From: Nymphaea colorata
Taxonomy: Eukaryota > Streptophyta > Magnoliopsida > Nymphaeales > Nymphaeaceae
NCBI RefSeq assembly: GCF_008831285.2
Contig: NC_045142.1
Location: 19,967,354-20,031,353, forward strand
Length of the DNA: 64,000 nucleotides
Direction: 5' to 3'
The number at the start of each line of letters is the position of its first letter. Positions within the stretch are counted from its first letter, which is position 1. This document shows positions 24,301 through 36,600 of the stretch, one piece after another. Position numbers and translations under genes: made by a program. The notes beneath the pieces are model-generated. The model worked only from the letters and a program-made list of their open reading frames with translations, was not told the DNA's origin and did not search any database.

Positions 24301-25130
24301 CACTATTTTAGATTTTGGGAATCTTGTAAAGAACAATACAAGAAAGTAAACCGTTAGATAATAGATAATCAAATAGTGGAAATCTGGCTATGCCAAGGCA
24401 TCATGTCAACAAATTGGAGCTTCTAAGAAGGAGTTAGATACAGTGTTCACATTGCATCTTGGCATGGAGAAGGCCTATGATGTGTTGCAAGATTGATTAG
24501 AAACTACAATGGAGGATACCTTTTCGGAGTTTGCTAATAATTGAAAGAATGGAGGGTGTTCTCTAAGAGTTGGGTTTTGAACAAATGCCTAGGTAAGTTC
24601 AATACTGATGAGCGGACAATAGTCGTACAATCTAACAATGAAGCTTAGAAAGATGTACTGGACAAAGCCATCAAAGATACAACAGAAAGGGTTGGGCCTT
24701 TTGTGCATGTGCAGAGTCATCTTAACAAATTACATCTGTCATACCAACAACTTGAAGTTTGCAGTATGCTGCTTTTATGCTTCCGTGATAGAGGATATAA
24801 AGAATGTGTTATGAGCCAAGTTGGTTGAGATCCCAGTCCACTATCATTTTGGTAAATAAAAAGGAAGAGGGCCTACCCTCAGCATGTTTTCACCGGAAGA
24901 ATCAGAGTCATCATGGGCTAGAGAGAGAGCGACTATAAAGGCATACAAGTAGGGGCAAACGTCTTTAAAATGAAAACGTATGCATTTATTGAACGAACAT
25001 TGAAAAGTAGTAGCACATATCGACTACAAGACACTGAAACATATTCCATGTCATAAAACATGACCAGCTAAAACTACCAAATAGACCAGTTTACAAAACG
25101 CATATGCTTGCCCTTAATGACATAACACAA
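24301..25130. other. Sequence between LINE and protease relics
   Basis: The first part may be a further eroded LINE tail. From about 24990 it weakly matches the 3' flank of the main protease pseudogene (15194-15306), consistent with belonging to the protease relic that follows. Confidence 0.4.
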
Positions 25131-25180
25131 TTTGGTATTGCACAGTCAACAGCATTTTGGTATTGCACAGTCAACAGCAT
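25131..25180. repeat. 25-bp tandem duplication, left arm only
   Basis: TTTGGTATTGCACAGTCAAC plus AGCAT occurs twice head-to-tail. The mirror position near 53930-53970 has one copy, so this arose after (or apart from) the arm duplication. Confidence 0.95.
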
Positions 25181-25204
25181 TGATAGGAGTTGATCTTTCA
25201 TTTG

Positions 25205-25530
25205 GAATCCCTTCGTCAGTTACAGAAATGGGATAGTTTGCTGGGCCACACTCCCGAAGATGCCCACATCTCCATCTTCTTCAGCTTCTATCTCCGAGCA
25301 TAATATCCCATGTCCTTGATCCACAAAACGGTTCCAAGGTGGCAGCATCAATTTGCTGCATCCCTTGCAAAATAAAGTCATCTCTTTTACAAGGCCAGTA
25401 TCTTCAAGTAAGACAAGATTAGGACTGAACTCAATAAGAATGCAATCGAAAACAGTTTCTGGAAACTTGAACAAGAGTGTCTAAGAGGCAAGGATCGTTA
25501 CTGAATAGGAGATACAATATGGAAACTACT
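25205..25530 (-). pseudogene. Aspartic protease relic, internally deleted
   Basis: On minus the frame contains ILAS-stop-TLLFKFPETVF (compare ILATETLLF in the main copy), then KEMTLFCKG, MLPPWNRFV, GILCSEIEAEEDGDVGIFGS and VAQQTIPFL, then a stop. These match the regions after YGDESF and the C-terminal EMTFHF, KLPPSN, IACLAIKDGEMPIFGN and VAQQNM. About half of the intervening protein, including the second active site, is deleted, and the N-terminus is absent. This copy is more diverged from the main one than the 21080 fragment is. Confidence 0.75.
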
Positions 25531-25536
25531 CAAGAC

Positions 25537-25725
25537 TGTTGCAAGAACTATAACAATCTCAACCTCTGTAACAACTTTATCATACAGCAGCAATGTAACT
25601 ACGTAATGTATAGAGCACTGCAACACAGCAAGTATGTGTGTGTAAGAATTGACACATGCACTTTATCTTCCTTCTCTCTTTTTCCCTGCTCTATTCTTCT
25701 GCTTCTTTCTAAGCATTGTTAGTCG
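25537..25725 (+). repeat. Putative 5' LTR of B'
   Basis: It starts TGTTGCAAGAAC and ends directly before the primer-binding site. The terminal CA expected of an LTR is not seen (it ends GTCG), so the edges are approximate. Confidence 0.5.
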
Positions 25726-25738
25726 TGGCATCAGAGCC
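25726..25738 (+). promoter_or_regulatory. Primer-binding site of B'
   Basis: TGGCATCAGAGCC differs from the canonical initiator-Met copia site TGGTATCAGAGC at one of 12 positions. Confidence 0.7.
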
Positions 25739-25861
25739 AGTCACCCGATCGTGCTGGAGAATGAACTCAGGAGAGAACGCTATTCAAGATCAACCAATGA
25801 TGACTCAAGGTTCAGCGCCATTCAAAACAATCATTCAAAAGCCAAATCCCTGTTTGAAGAT

Positions 25862-26336
25862 TGAAAGAAAAGATGCAAGACTAAGATTTTTTAAGTGGTT
25901 CGGAATAAAATCCTATGTCCACTGTCTCTCACACCTATTAGGCGATAGATGTGAGGTTCCCTTAATGTGAGAATTTATACATGATTTGTTGAAGAGATTG
26001 TTAAACAATCCTTCCTTGATTTTTTTGTTTCTATAATCCTTTCTTTCTCTTTGATAAAGGGACGTTGCCACTTTTCTTGCCTAGATTCTTGCCTTTGTGA
26101 TCTTGATTGATTTCTCCAGATTTAACAAGTATAGTTGCCTTTTTGCTGGAATTGTCACGATCTTCATGTTTTCTTCAATCGCCTTGTGATCTTGATTGAT
26201 TTCTTCCAATCTAGCGAGTATAGTTGCCTTGTTGCTGGATTTGTCATGATTTTCTTCATTTGTTGAACTGGCATGTTCTCCACAATTTCCTTCATCCGGT
26301 GGACAGCTGTAACTATCAGTAGTTTGTGCGTTAACA
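25862..26336 (-). repeat. 3' LTR of copia A
   Basis: 475 bases, TG...CA on minus, matching 30623-31096 with about ten visible differences. It contains two diverged ~80-base direct repeats (CTTGTGATCTTGATTGATTT to TTGCTGGA). Confidence 0.9.
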
Positions 26337-28344
26337 TCCCCCTTCAATCTCGAGCGTAGGTTGTAGCGAAGACCGAGATTGTGGCCTAGAGCTGTCAACC
26401 GATGATGGGGAAGAGGCTTTGTAAACATATCAGCTAGCTGATGAGTGGTCGAAATATATTGAGTAACTAATGATCCAAGAGCCACCCTTTCTCGTATGAA
26501 ATGAAAATCAAGCTCAATATGCTTCATCCGAGAGTGATGTGCCGTTTTGATGGTCGATTGCAGAGCGGACAGATTGTCACATAGCAACAAGGGAGATTGA
26601 GAAAGAAACATTCCAAGATCTCGAAGAATAATGTGATCCAAGTGAGCTCTGCTGCTGTCGTTGCAAGGGCACGGTATTCAGCTTCACAAGAAGATCTTGC
26701 AACACTTTGTTGTTTTTTAGATGCCCAAGAAATACAATTGGGGCCTAGAAAAGTGCAGTAGCCAATGGTAGAACGACGAGTGGAGGGGCAGCCGACCCAA
26801 TCTGCATCAAAATAAGCTCGGATTGATAATTTTCTGGGCTTAAAAAATTGCATTCCAAGTGAGATAGTGCCATGAATATAGCAAAGAATGCGTTTCAGCA
26901 GCTGAAAATGTCGCAGGGAAGGAGTGTGCATAAACTGACACATAATTAACAGCATAAGTGATGTCTGGTCGGGTGAATGTAAGATATTGCAGAGCTCCAA
27001 CAAGACTGTGATACAACGTAGCATTGGGATATGCTTCTTCTTCTACAGTGCTGTTGTCATAAACATTAGTAACTATTGGCGTAACAGTTGATCGGCATGA
27101 TTGCATCTGAGCACGTTCTAGGATGTCCATAGCATAGCATTGCTGATTGAGAAACAGGCCAAAAGCAGTGCGTTGGACTTGAATGCCTAAGAAGTAATGT
27201 AAGTCCCCAAGATCTGTCATAGCAAAAGTATGAGATACTTCATTCTGAAAGGATGCAAGAAAAGTTGGACTGCTGCCGGTGAGAATAATATCATCCACAT
27301 ATAAGAGAAGAATGGTTACAGTCAATTGTTGGAGTCTCACAAACAACGACGGATCTGCAAAGCTGGCTTGAAAATTGTGAGAGAATAGCAAAGCGATCAT
27401 ACCAAGCTCACGGGGCCTGTTTGAGACCATATAGAGCACGATTTAATTTGCAAACATGGTGAGGAAACTGAGCATCTTGGAAACCTAGAGGCTGCTCAAT
27501 AAAAACAGTTTCAGTCAAATATCCATTCAGAAATGCATTTTTGACATCAAGTTGTTTAAGAGGCCAGCCATTCATAAGAGCAACAGAAAGTATGATCCGA
27601 ATAGTTGCTGGTTTAACAACTGGTGAGAAGGTTTCAAGAAAATCCACGCCTTCAATTTGAGTATAGCCCTGTGCCACCAGCCTTGTTTTAAGTCTGTCAA
27701 TGTGGCCTTCACTATTCAATTTTGTTTTGTAAACCCATCGGCTGCCAATAATATGCATGGAGGGGTCACGAGGTACCAAGGTCCAAGTATCATTTGCAAT
27801 CAAAGCTGCCATTTCATCTTCCATAGCACGCCTCCAGCCGGGATGTTTAAGGGCAATGGAGAAATGTTTAGGTTCAGCGGGAGCAAGGGTAGTTAATATG
27901 TATTTGGGATTGGTTTGACAATACCATGTTGAGAACGTGTGACCATAGGGTGAGACGGTCTAGTCATGGTATTAGGTAAGGCATTAGATGGGATAGGAGA
28001 AGGAGGACTAGGTGGCGATGGTGAAGGAGGAGGTGGCGAGCTAGGTAGCGATGGTGAAGGAAGAGGTGGCGAGCTAGGTGGCGATGGTGAAGTAAGAACC
28101 GGCAACTCTGTGATGGCGGAGGTAAGGGAGAAATGGCTGGTGATGGTAGAGTAGAGGTAGAAAGGGAAGGTTCAGGTTCACTATTGCGAAGTCTGGCAAC
28201 ATCATGAGGGTTCACTTCAATGAGAGCGGGCTGATTAGATTGAATAGCGACCGGAGAGAAGGACACAAGATCATGAGCAAAATTGTAATTCAGTTGTGTG
28301 CTAGCCAAACCTTGATTGAAGGGAAAACATTGTTCATCAAACAC
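26337..28344 (-). pseudogene. Copia A reverse transcriptase and RNase H region
   Basis: On minus, a Pro/Ser-rich linker (28105-27960) with a ~30-base minisatellite leads to MVTRSQHGIVKP. The reverse transcriptase follows (WTLVPRD, GSRWVYKTKL, VDFLETFSPVVK, LDVKNAFLNGYL), then a stop codon at 27410-27408 after GLKQAP where Arg is expected, probably CGA to TGA. A shifted frame continues with LLYVDDIILTGSS. RNase H follows in another frame (AYFDADWVGCPSTRRST, RSSCEAEYRALA). The mirror copy at 50742-52783 shares the stop and the frame breaks. Confidence 0.92.
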
Positions 28345-28837
28345 TACGTGTCTTGAAATATAACCCGATTTGTCAAGGGATAAAGGCAGTGATAACCTTT
28401 GTGTTGGTCACTATATCCTATGAAGACACATGGTAAGGATTTGGGTTCAAATTTGTGTTTATTGTAGCTTTTGATGTAGGGAAAACATCTACATCCAAAA
28501 GTCCTTAGGCAAGAATAGTCAGAGGTTTGTGAAATAAGCTTTCATATGGACTTAGCATTTGGAGCGTGGATGTCGGCAACCATTTATGAGCCACACAGCA
28601 GTAGTGAAGGCTTCCACCCAATGTTTTGTTGGAACATTACTATGGAATAGTAGAGTTAATCCAAGTTCAGTAACTAACCTGTGTTTTCGTTCCACCAACC
28701 CATTCTGTTCAGGTGTTTTTGGACAGGCCTTGAGATGTTTGATTCCACATTCTCTTAGATAAGAGAGAAAAGCATTGCTATTAAATTCACCACCTTCATC
28801 ACTTTGAAAAATTTTAACAATCTTCCAAATTGCGTAC

Positions 28838-30582
28838 TCACCATCTTATGAAACTCATAAACTTGGCAAAAAAATCAGACTTAGATTTTAATGGGTAGAT
28901 CCAAGAATAGCGAGAATGATGATCAACAAAAAACGCATAATATCGAAACTTTTGACATGAATCAACCAGTGCTGGTCCCCAAAGATCACAATGAATTTTT
29001 TCAAAGGGTTCATAATATTCATCATCTAATGGAAGAAACGGCAAGCGTGTTGCTTTGCTCAATTGACAACTTTGACAAATAGAAAACATAGTCATTTTTG
29101 CTGCTAAATTTATTCTACCCTTGGATGACAAAAAAACAATGATCTTAGCTGATGGATGCCTGAGCCGACTGTGCCAAATCTCTAAAGTTTCTGTCCTGAA
29201 ATGATCAGAAAAAAATAATGCCTTTGGTCTGGTCTTGAGCGCATACAAATCTCCTTTCTAGCTCCCTTGGCAATCGTTGATTGGTTTCCTTGTCCTTAAT
29301 CACAAAAGAATCAGATGTAAACTCAAAGACATAGGGTATAGATGAGGTAAGCTGACTCACGGAAATAAGATTTTTCTTTATAGCAACCAGCACATTATCA
29401 AGAGGAAGAGTCGTATTTCCAAGACAAATTAGTTGAACCAATATGAGTTATTGGTAAATGCTGCCCTTTCCAACCATAACTGAATCAGATCCATGATATT
29501 TAATGAGATGATTGAGAGTACCTGGATCATCTGTAACATGAGAAGTTGCGCCAGTGTCCGGATACCATCTGCATTATTAGGATCGGCAACTTGAACAGTG
29601 GAAAAAATTTGTGGAAGATCTTGGGTTGATACTCCTGATTGAATCTGTGGTAGCATTTGAATGCCTTGTGATTACTCAGTCCATAAATTTGACACGTGTT
29701 TTAACTGAAGGCTGATGGTACTTTGATCGGTGTTGGCTGGAGTATTGGTGGGATGAGATTGAGAAGCAGTGGAAACCATGTCCTCGCGAGTTGAAGCAGG
29801 GTTGTTGTTTTTCCTGGTATACTGATTACGTCCTCTGTATTGTGAGAGTAGGAGGGTTGAGCTGGAACTTGTTGGCTTATGAAAGCAGCATTTGATTAAG
29901 TTGAAACCCATGGATGTTTTTCATGTTGTCATGGCTTTCAAGCAGAGAGACAACATCAATATATGCAGGAATAGGAGGCGAAGTATCGACGTCAAAACGA
30001 TTCATAACCTGCTCCAAGCCCATTTATGAGCCAATAAACTTTGTCTTGATCCACAGAGGTTTCCCAATGGTGCCAATTCATCACATATGGTTTTGAAACC
30101 TGTTACATACTCAGTAACAGTTTTTTCTTGCTTTTGAAACGTCTGCAATTTCCGTTTAACAGAAATTCTCGGTCTTTGGATTCTCTAGCAAAGACCTTTA
30201 AAAGAGCAGTCCAGACTTCGGAAGAAGTTTGGAGTCCAACCACAAGACCTAGCACTTCTTTAGAGAGTGATCCAGTGATCCACCCTCTAAGGAGTCGGTC
30301 TGATTTTTTCCAGGCAAGAAATTCTGGATTTGGGACAGGATGGGCCTCACCATTTTCAACAGTTTCAATGGTGGAGGTCGGTTTGGAGATTTGTCTTTTA
30401 TAAATCCCATCATGTCTTGGCTTTCAATGAGTCCAAGCATTTGGGTCTTCAAAGCAAGTAATTCTTGGGGAGAGTTTGATAGAGACAAAATTTGCAACAT
30501 TAACGTTGGAAGGATATGGTTACTTAGCTGCCATGATAAGCGAAGGAGATGCTCTGGTCGAAGAGGATGCACTGGAAGCCAT
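28838..30582 (-). pseudogene. Copia A gag, protease and integrase region
   Basis: An ATG at 30582 opens gag but a stop follows within about 20 codons. Shifted frames recover a gag signature around 30300-30400 (leucine-rich, DRLLRGWI in alternate frame). The protease reads DTGATSHVT near 29550 in a frame different from its neighbours. Integrase at 29248-28838 has WHSRLRHPS, an ICQSCQLSK zinc pair and HCDLWGP with the first catalytic Asp. The usual Gly of the H-H motif (GHPS) is Arg. The rest of the integrase lies in broken frames toward 28345. Confidence 0.85.
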
Positions 30583-30610
30583 GGAGAAAATGAAAATCCT
30601 CACGGAGATG

Positions 30611-30622
30611 GCTCTGATACCA
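30611..30622 (-). promoter_or_regulatory. Primer-binding site of copia A
   Basis: On minus it reads TGGTATCAGAGC, complementary to the 3' end region of initiator tRNA-Met, directly inside the 5' LTR. Confidence 0.9.
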
Positions 30623-31096
30623 TGAAAGAAACGATGCAGACTAAGATTTTTTAAGTGTTCGGAATAAAATCCTACGTCCACTGTCTCTCACACCTATTAG
30701 GCGATAGATGTGAGGTTCCCTTAATGTGAGAATTTATACATGATTTGTTGAAGAGATTGTTAAACAATCCTTCCTTGATTTTTTTGTTTCTATAATCCTT
30801 TCTTTCTCTTTTGATAAAGGGACGTTGCCACTTTTCTTGCCTAGATTCTTGCCTTTGTGATCTTGATTGATTTCTCCAATTTAACAAGTATTGTTGCCTT
30901 TTTGCTGGATTTGTCACGATCTTCATGATTTTCTTCAATCGCCTTGTGATCTTGATTGATTTCTTCCAATCTAGCGAGTACAGTTGCCTTGTTGCTGGAT
31001 TTGTCATGATTTTCTTCATTTGTTGAACTGGCATGATCTCCACAATTTCCTTCATCCGGTGGACAGCTGTAACTATCAGCAGTTTGTGCGTTAACA
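30623..31096 (-). repeat. 5' LTR of copia A
   Basis: 474 bases, starting TGTTAACGCACAAAC on minus and ending CA next to the primer site. It is flanked by the AAGAT duplication at 31097-31101. Confidence 0.92.
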
Positions 31097-32690
31097 AAGA
31101 TTACAACTACTCCCTTGAATGGATCGAATTACATCTCTTGGTCTAAGGCTGCCAACTGTTTCTTTGTGGCAAATCAAAGATCAGGTATGTAACAGTAAAA
31201 TCTCCACCTCTTGCTAGAGACAATCTGTCATTTGATGAATGCATGGGAAGCCAACGACAAACTTGTTATGGCCTGGTTGCTCAATTCCATGGAATCGGGC
31301 ATCGCAGAGGGGATTTTTATTCCTAGACTCCTCAAAAGAGATTTGGGACTTTGGCAGAAATTTACGGTGAGAAACACAGTCAGTCGTGAATATCGACTGT
31401 TACAAGATATTACAAACCTTTTCATCTCTATCTAAACGGATTAAAACGTATGTAGGATTAACTCTCCCAATACCGACGACTCACCTCCAATGTCGATACA
31501 CTACGTCAAAGATTTGAGGAGGACAAGATTTTAAAATCTTGGCAGGTCTTGGACATGATTTTGACAATTTGAGAAGCCAAGTGCTCATGAGCGATCCACT
31601 TTCAATTCTAAATACAGTCTGTGCCATGATTCAAAGGGAAGAAACATGCGTAAAGTCATGAACTCTGAAAATTACACCACAGTTGGAGAAAACCAAAACC
31701 AAGAATCCATCACATTTAAAGCACAGGTTCAAAATGCAGGGGATCAGGCATCTTCAAGCAGATCAAAAACATAATTCAGATAAGAAAGTCGGTCACACAA
31801 AGGGACCAATTGGCACTTGCATGGGAAAACATCTAAAGGCAGAACCTAAGAAAGGAAACTCATCAAGAAACATGAGTTTACTGAAGAAAATTTGTTAGAA
31901 CTTGTAAGAGAAGGTAAATACAAACGTTGAGTGATCTGAAGGCAGATACAAACGTTGAGTGATCTAAAGAAACAGATAAGGCAAGTGTCATGCCTTCACT
32001 CTAATTTCTAATTCCAATAACTATATCATCGACAATGGGGCAACCGAACACATTACAGGTGACATCACTAAATTTGAAGATATATATGAAGTATGACTAA
32101 AACACAAATAAAGATGGCAGATGGGTCTACAACTTCAGTAAAAGAATTAGACATTTGTCTCTTGTTAACAAATCCAGCACAAATCTATGTTCAGAAATTT
32201 CCGAATAGTCTACTATCGGTTAGCAAACTAACCAAATATCTTAATTTTCATGTTAATTTCTCCAAGAAGAAAGTCGTTCTGCTGGACCAGAAACCGCATA
32301 GGAGGATTTGGTGATGGATACGAAAGAGATGCATGGGCTCTACTACATCAACTAAATTGAAGACAAACGAGGCACTTCTAGCTGAAAAGAAGAATGAAGA
32401 ATCACACCTCTGGCACTATAGGTTGGGCCACCCATCTATCTGATTCTCAAAACTATGTTTCCTAAGCTTGTCTACAATTTTCAAAAGGGAAAACATAGTA
32501 ATACGCAAAGATGACTGGACAATCATTTCCTGAATTTGAAATAATAAGTCGATTATATGGCAAGTTTAGTTTCTTCTCCTGATAATAGATGACAAATCAT
32601 GTATAGTCATCTATTAACATGTATCTGCAGTTTATTCTCAAGAAAAAAGATGAAGTCGATGAAGTCTCCTGTTAATATGTATCTTTAACT
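31097..32690 (+). pseudogene. B' gag, protease and partial integrase, resumed after the nested insertion
   Basis: It aligns with copia B 62010-63650: VMAWLLNSME-like and ILAGLG-like gag words, MADGSTTSVK after the protease, LLSVSKLT, then integrase scraps. Deletions have removed the zinc knuckle and most of the zinc-binding part of the integrase. Frames at 31211-31435, 31683-31898 and 32093-32314 are pieces of this one broken gene. Confidence 0.75.
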
Positions 32691-32877
32691 TGAGATCATA
32701 TATAGTCCTTGTACTAGTGATATATCTATAATTGGCAAAGGAAAATATCTACAGTTTTTCTCTACATTTCCACTTATGCTTTGACATGCTCATTTACATA
32801 AAAGGTTTACATACCTGGCTTTTTTGGTCCCAAATTCATTCATGGTAGGCGATTACCAAATTCACCTATATGGACCT

Positions 32878-33118
32878 TGTTGACGGATCTTGATGTATGG
32901 ATCTGGGTCTGGACCCAATCCAGTGAGTCCTGGTTTGGGCATACTTATACCATTGTAAACCCTAATCTTGCATGTTAATGAAGTTTTCTAAGAGAGAGAG
33001 AGTCTAGCAGCTAGTGGGCACTATATCTCTTCACTCGTGGTTTTTTCCCTCTAGTTGAGGGTTTTCCACGTTACATCTGTGTTCGATCTTCATTTCTTGT
33101 GCGTCTATTATTTCTACA
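32878..33118 (+). repeat. 5' LTR of copia C
   Basis: 241 bases, TGTTGACGG...TTCTACA, with a GA-rich block in the middle. Confidence 0.93.
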
Positions 33119-33611
33119 TGGTAATCAAAGCTGACGAGTTTGAGAAATTTTTTGGGGTTGTGAAGTTCCAACCCTAACCTCTCTATCACTCACTGTTGTC
33201 GCCGCTGCTGCTGCTACCACCGCCGACTGCATCGCATGAGACCCTCTGTGTCGCCCGTGTCTGCCACTGCCCTCTGCTCCTCCGATGCCGCCTGATGCCG
33301 TTGCTTCCACCCAACGGAGTCGCCTCCCACTTCTGCCCGACATCGCCACTTCTTGTTGCTGTTTGTTGTTGCTGGACTGCCTTGGCGACAGTCGCAAAGC
33401 TCCCTGCCGCTGATCGTCGTCCCGCTGTCGTTGCCGCTGCCTTCATCTGTCTATATGTCGTCGATACTTCTTACTGCCGCGGAGTCCTGTACTGTCGTCG
33501 GTGCCCTTGCTGCCGCCGGTGACCTTGCTACTGTCGGTGTCTTGTGCTATCGTTAGTGCCCTCTGTTGACGTCGGTGCCATTTTTTTGTTGCTGCAGTCT
33601 GGTTCTTGATC
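33119..33611 (+). other. GC-rich leader of copia C
   Basis: Between the primer site and gag lies an unusually GC-rich stretch of CTGCCG and GTCGCC words (about 33190-33560), very unlike the surrounding AT-rich DNA. Open frames on both strands here (for example 33196-33522) follow from the composition. It is either a degenerate trinucleotide expansion or captured host DNA. Confidence 0.6.
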
Positions 33612-36600
33612 ATGGCAGGTCTTCCTCTTCGACCGTCAGCACTGATCAGACTGAAATCGGGGCTTATAGAACTGAGAATGTTCCTGTTCAAGCTACTACC
33701 ATCTGTCTTGCCAAAGAAAACTATCTGAAGTGGTTTGCCACCATCACTATGGGTATAGCTGGTTGAGGCCGTATTGTCTATGTGAATGGGAGTAAGGTTG
33801 AACCTGTTGCAAATAGTATGGCTTGGGATACTTGGTTTCTTGAGGCCAACCAAGTAAAAAGTGGATTGTTAATTCAGTATCCTCGGACATTCAACCTCTC
33901 ATTCTTCGTAAGAAGACTGCGAGAGATATGTGGATTATTTTGAAACAGATGTATGGTCAAAAGAAGAGAAAAGTTTGTGTGTATCAACTAATGAATAACT
34001 TGTATAATCTTCGACAAGGGGATCTCTTGGTCTTTGATTTCTACGCCGCATTAAAATCTAAGTGGGAGGGTCTTGACTACCATTCTGATGATATCTGGAG
34101 TTGTCCTCAAGATTATATGACCAAGAAGTTGGGAGAATAGGATATTCCTTTTCTTAGCCGGACTGAACAATGAATTCGAAAATATAAGGAGTCAGATTCT
34201 TAATTCTGAAGAATCATTCAGTATTGAAGATGTTTATTTTCATGTTGAAGCTGAAGAGCAAAGACGGCTGGTCATAAATGGGAGAAAGGGGGATCACATG
34301 TCTCACAATGAACGGGTCAGTCTTCGTTAGTCGTGCTTTATGGGAACTGCTGTTCCTCTCGTAAATGTACTCACTGCAAAAAACTAGGTCACACTATGGA
34401 GTTTTGTTGGGACCTGCATCTAGAGAAGAAGAATAGTAGGGGGAGGTCTTTTGGTGGGAAGAAGCCTGTTTTGATGCAATGAACCCTAGTGATAGTAAAG
34501 TTTTTATTTCTGCAGAACAGATTCGTGAGCTGCGAGCATATTTGAGCCAGATTGATGTTGGTCAGGCAGACACGTCAGATGAGGTGAAGGTCAATCAGGC
34601 ATTGTCCGTTTCGGGTCAAAAAGGTACTTCTTGCATGGGGAGTGGATTATTGATAGCGGTGCCACTCATCACATGACTGGCAACCCTAAACTCTTTCATG
34701 ACTACAAGCTATCCTCGGAAAGGAACGTGTATCCCTTGCTGATGGTTCCTTTACCTCTGTGGCAGGAAAAGGGAGTCTTTCTTTGTTGAACAATTTTTTA
34801 GTGCATGGAGCCTTGCATGTTCCTCATCTTCCCTTAAATCTTTTATCTGTTAGCAAGATTACCAAGGAACTGAACTGTGAACTTATATTTTCTGAAAAAT
34901 GTTGTGTTTTGCAGGACTTAGTGATAGGGAAGAAGATGGGGATTGATTTGGTGTCTGATGGTTTGTATCGGCTTCCTATACGCGTTACCACATCTCTTAT
35001 ATCAGCAATTAGCAGGACAGAGAAGAAGAAGGAAGAGTGTTGTCAGTTATTTTTGTATTGGCATGAAGCCTTGGTCATCTCCCTTTTGGGATTTTGAAAC
35101 AATTGTTCCCTGAATTATGTTCTAGTTTGAACATTTCCATATTATCTTGTGATGTGTGTCAGTTTGCGAAGCTTGTTAGAGCTTCATATCCAATTTCAAA
35201 TAGTCGTGCTATTAAAGCTTTCTCCTTGATTCATTCTGATGTGTGGGGGTCCTCATGCATTCATTCTCGTGGTGGTTTTCAGTATTTTATGACTTTCATA
35301 GATGACTATTCAAGGTATACTTTTGTTTATCTATTGAAAGACCGTAGCGAAGTGCCTCATATTATAGAAACTTTCATCCTCCTAGTGGAAAACCAGTATG
35401 GTGGGTCTGTCAAGACATTCTGGTCCGATAATGATCGTGAGTATATGTGTCTCACTGTCGAGGAATTCCTTTGAAAGAGGGGGATTGTTCATGAGACATT
35501 ATATAGTTATACACCCCCTCAAAATGGAGTTGCTGAGAGGAAAAACCATCAGTTACTTAATGTCACCAGAACTTTATTGTTCCAAAGGAATCTTACAAAA
35601 TATTATTGGAGAGATGCGGTTATTACTAGTGCCTATTTGATTAATCGCATGCCTAGTCGAGTGCTAAATGGTCGTACACCCTACTTCATGCTTCCATGGA
35701 GTAGCCAACCTTTTCACCTTCCTCCTCGTGTCTTTGGATGTGTGTGTTTCATTCATGATCACAACCCGAATGTGAAAAAACTTGACCCCAAATCAATTAA
35801 GAGAATATTTATTGGGTATTCTCCTACTCAAAAGGGGTATAAATGTCTAATCCCACCACTGATCGAGTTCACATTATCAATGATGTCACATTATTGGAAC
35901 ATGTGTTTATTTTGGTGAGAATTCTCTTCAAGGGGACAAGTCAATGTCTAAGGAAGAGTATTCTCCAAGTTAGGAAATTCAGTTTACAGATTTTTTGGAT
36001 TACAGGCACGAAGAAAATTCATCTGTTGAGGTGTTTGGAAAAGAAGAAGATGGATGTCTATTAAGGTACATGAGCATGAAAAGGAGGGAGATTGTTCTAT
36101 GGAGACAGAAAGAGAATGCAATCGCCTGTTTGGGCAGGTGTATTCTAGGAGAAATTTTGTACTGACAAAATGATTGATGGAGAGAAATCCACTCTGAATC
36201 TCAATCCTACTTCTTCCTTGGATGACCCAAGTCATGCTCAGAAGCAACTTGTTGAGAGAGAAAATCAGACACAAAATGAAAAGGAAGATCTTTCCATTGC
36301 CCTAAGAAAGGGTGTCAGGTCATGTACTCAACACCCTATTGGTAACTTTGTGTCTTACTCTAGATTAAGCACTAACTATAAATGTTTTGTATCCTCTTTG
36401 TCTGTGGTTGTGTTTCTCAAGAATGTTCTGGAGGCTCAGAGTGACCCCAAGTAGACTCATGCTATGCAAGAAGAGATGGAAGCCTTAGACAGAAATCAGA
36501 CATGGAAAGTGGTAGAGATTCCTAAAGCAGCTCATTTGGTTGGGTCAAAGTGGGTCTACACCATTAAGTACAAACCAAATGGGAATGTTGAGAGGTACAA

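Larger units (their letters stand above)
17495..28765 (+). repeat. Left arm of a giant inverted duplication
   Basis: The arm is the reverse complement of 50352-61650, colinear over its full length (coordinate sums 79117 at the inner end, 79145 at the outer end). It carries protease upstream modules, two protease relics, a LINE relic, part of copia B' and about half of copia A. Visible differences between the arms are a 25-bp tandem duplication here only, a ~46-bp insertion in the other arm near 57325-57370, microsatellite length changes and scattered substitutions. The outer end is set by an insertion in the other arm, so the true duplication may continue left of 17495. Confidence 0.95.
25862..31096 (-). 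mobile_element. Complete but decayed Ty1-copia retrotransposon A
   Basis: It lies on the minus strand with LTRs at 30623-31096 (5') and 25862-26336 (3'), a primer site at 30611-30622 and a CCCCCTT tract (minus AAGGGGG) beside the 3' LTR. A perfect 5-bp target duplication AAGAT (25857-25861 and 31097-31101) marks the insertion. Removing A rejoins the gag frame of B'. Domain order is gag, protease, integrase, reverse transcriptase, RNase H, the copia order. Many frameshifts and a nonsense codon make it defective. Confidence 0.95.
25537..32690 (+). mobile_element. Old copia element B' (host of nested copia A)
   Basis: A likely 5' LTR (25537-25725) is followed by a variant initiator-Met primer site and a gag start, broken at 25861 by copia A. 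Gag and protease sequence resume at 31097 (NSMESGIAEG, MADGSTTSVKELD) and reach integrase remnants near 32580-32660 (IIDDKSC). It is related to copia B at 61651 but has many stops and frameshifts. No 3' LTR is visible: the sequence fades before copia C begins at 32878. Confidence 0.75.

Noticed and set aside
33186-33556. Overlapping Ala/Arg- and Cys/Pro-rich frames on both strands
   Set aside because: They arise from the GC-rich triplet-like leader of copia C. Open on several frames at once, which points to composition.
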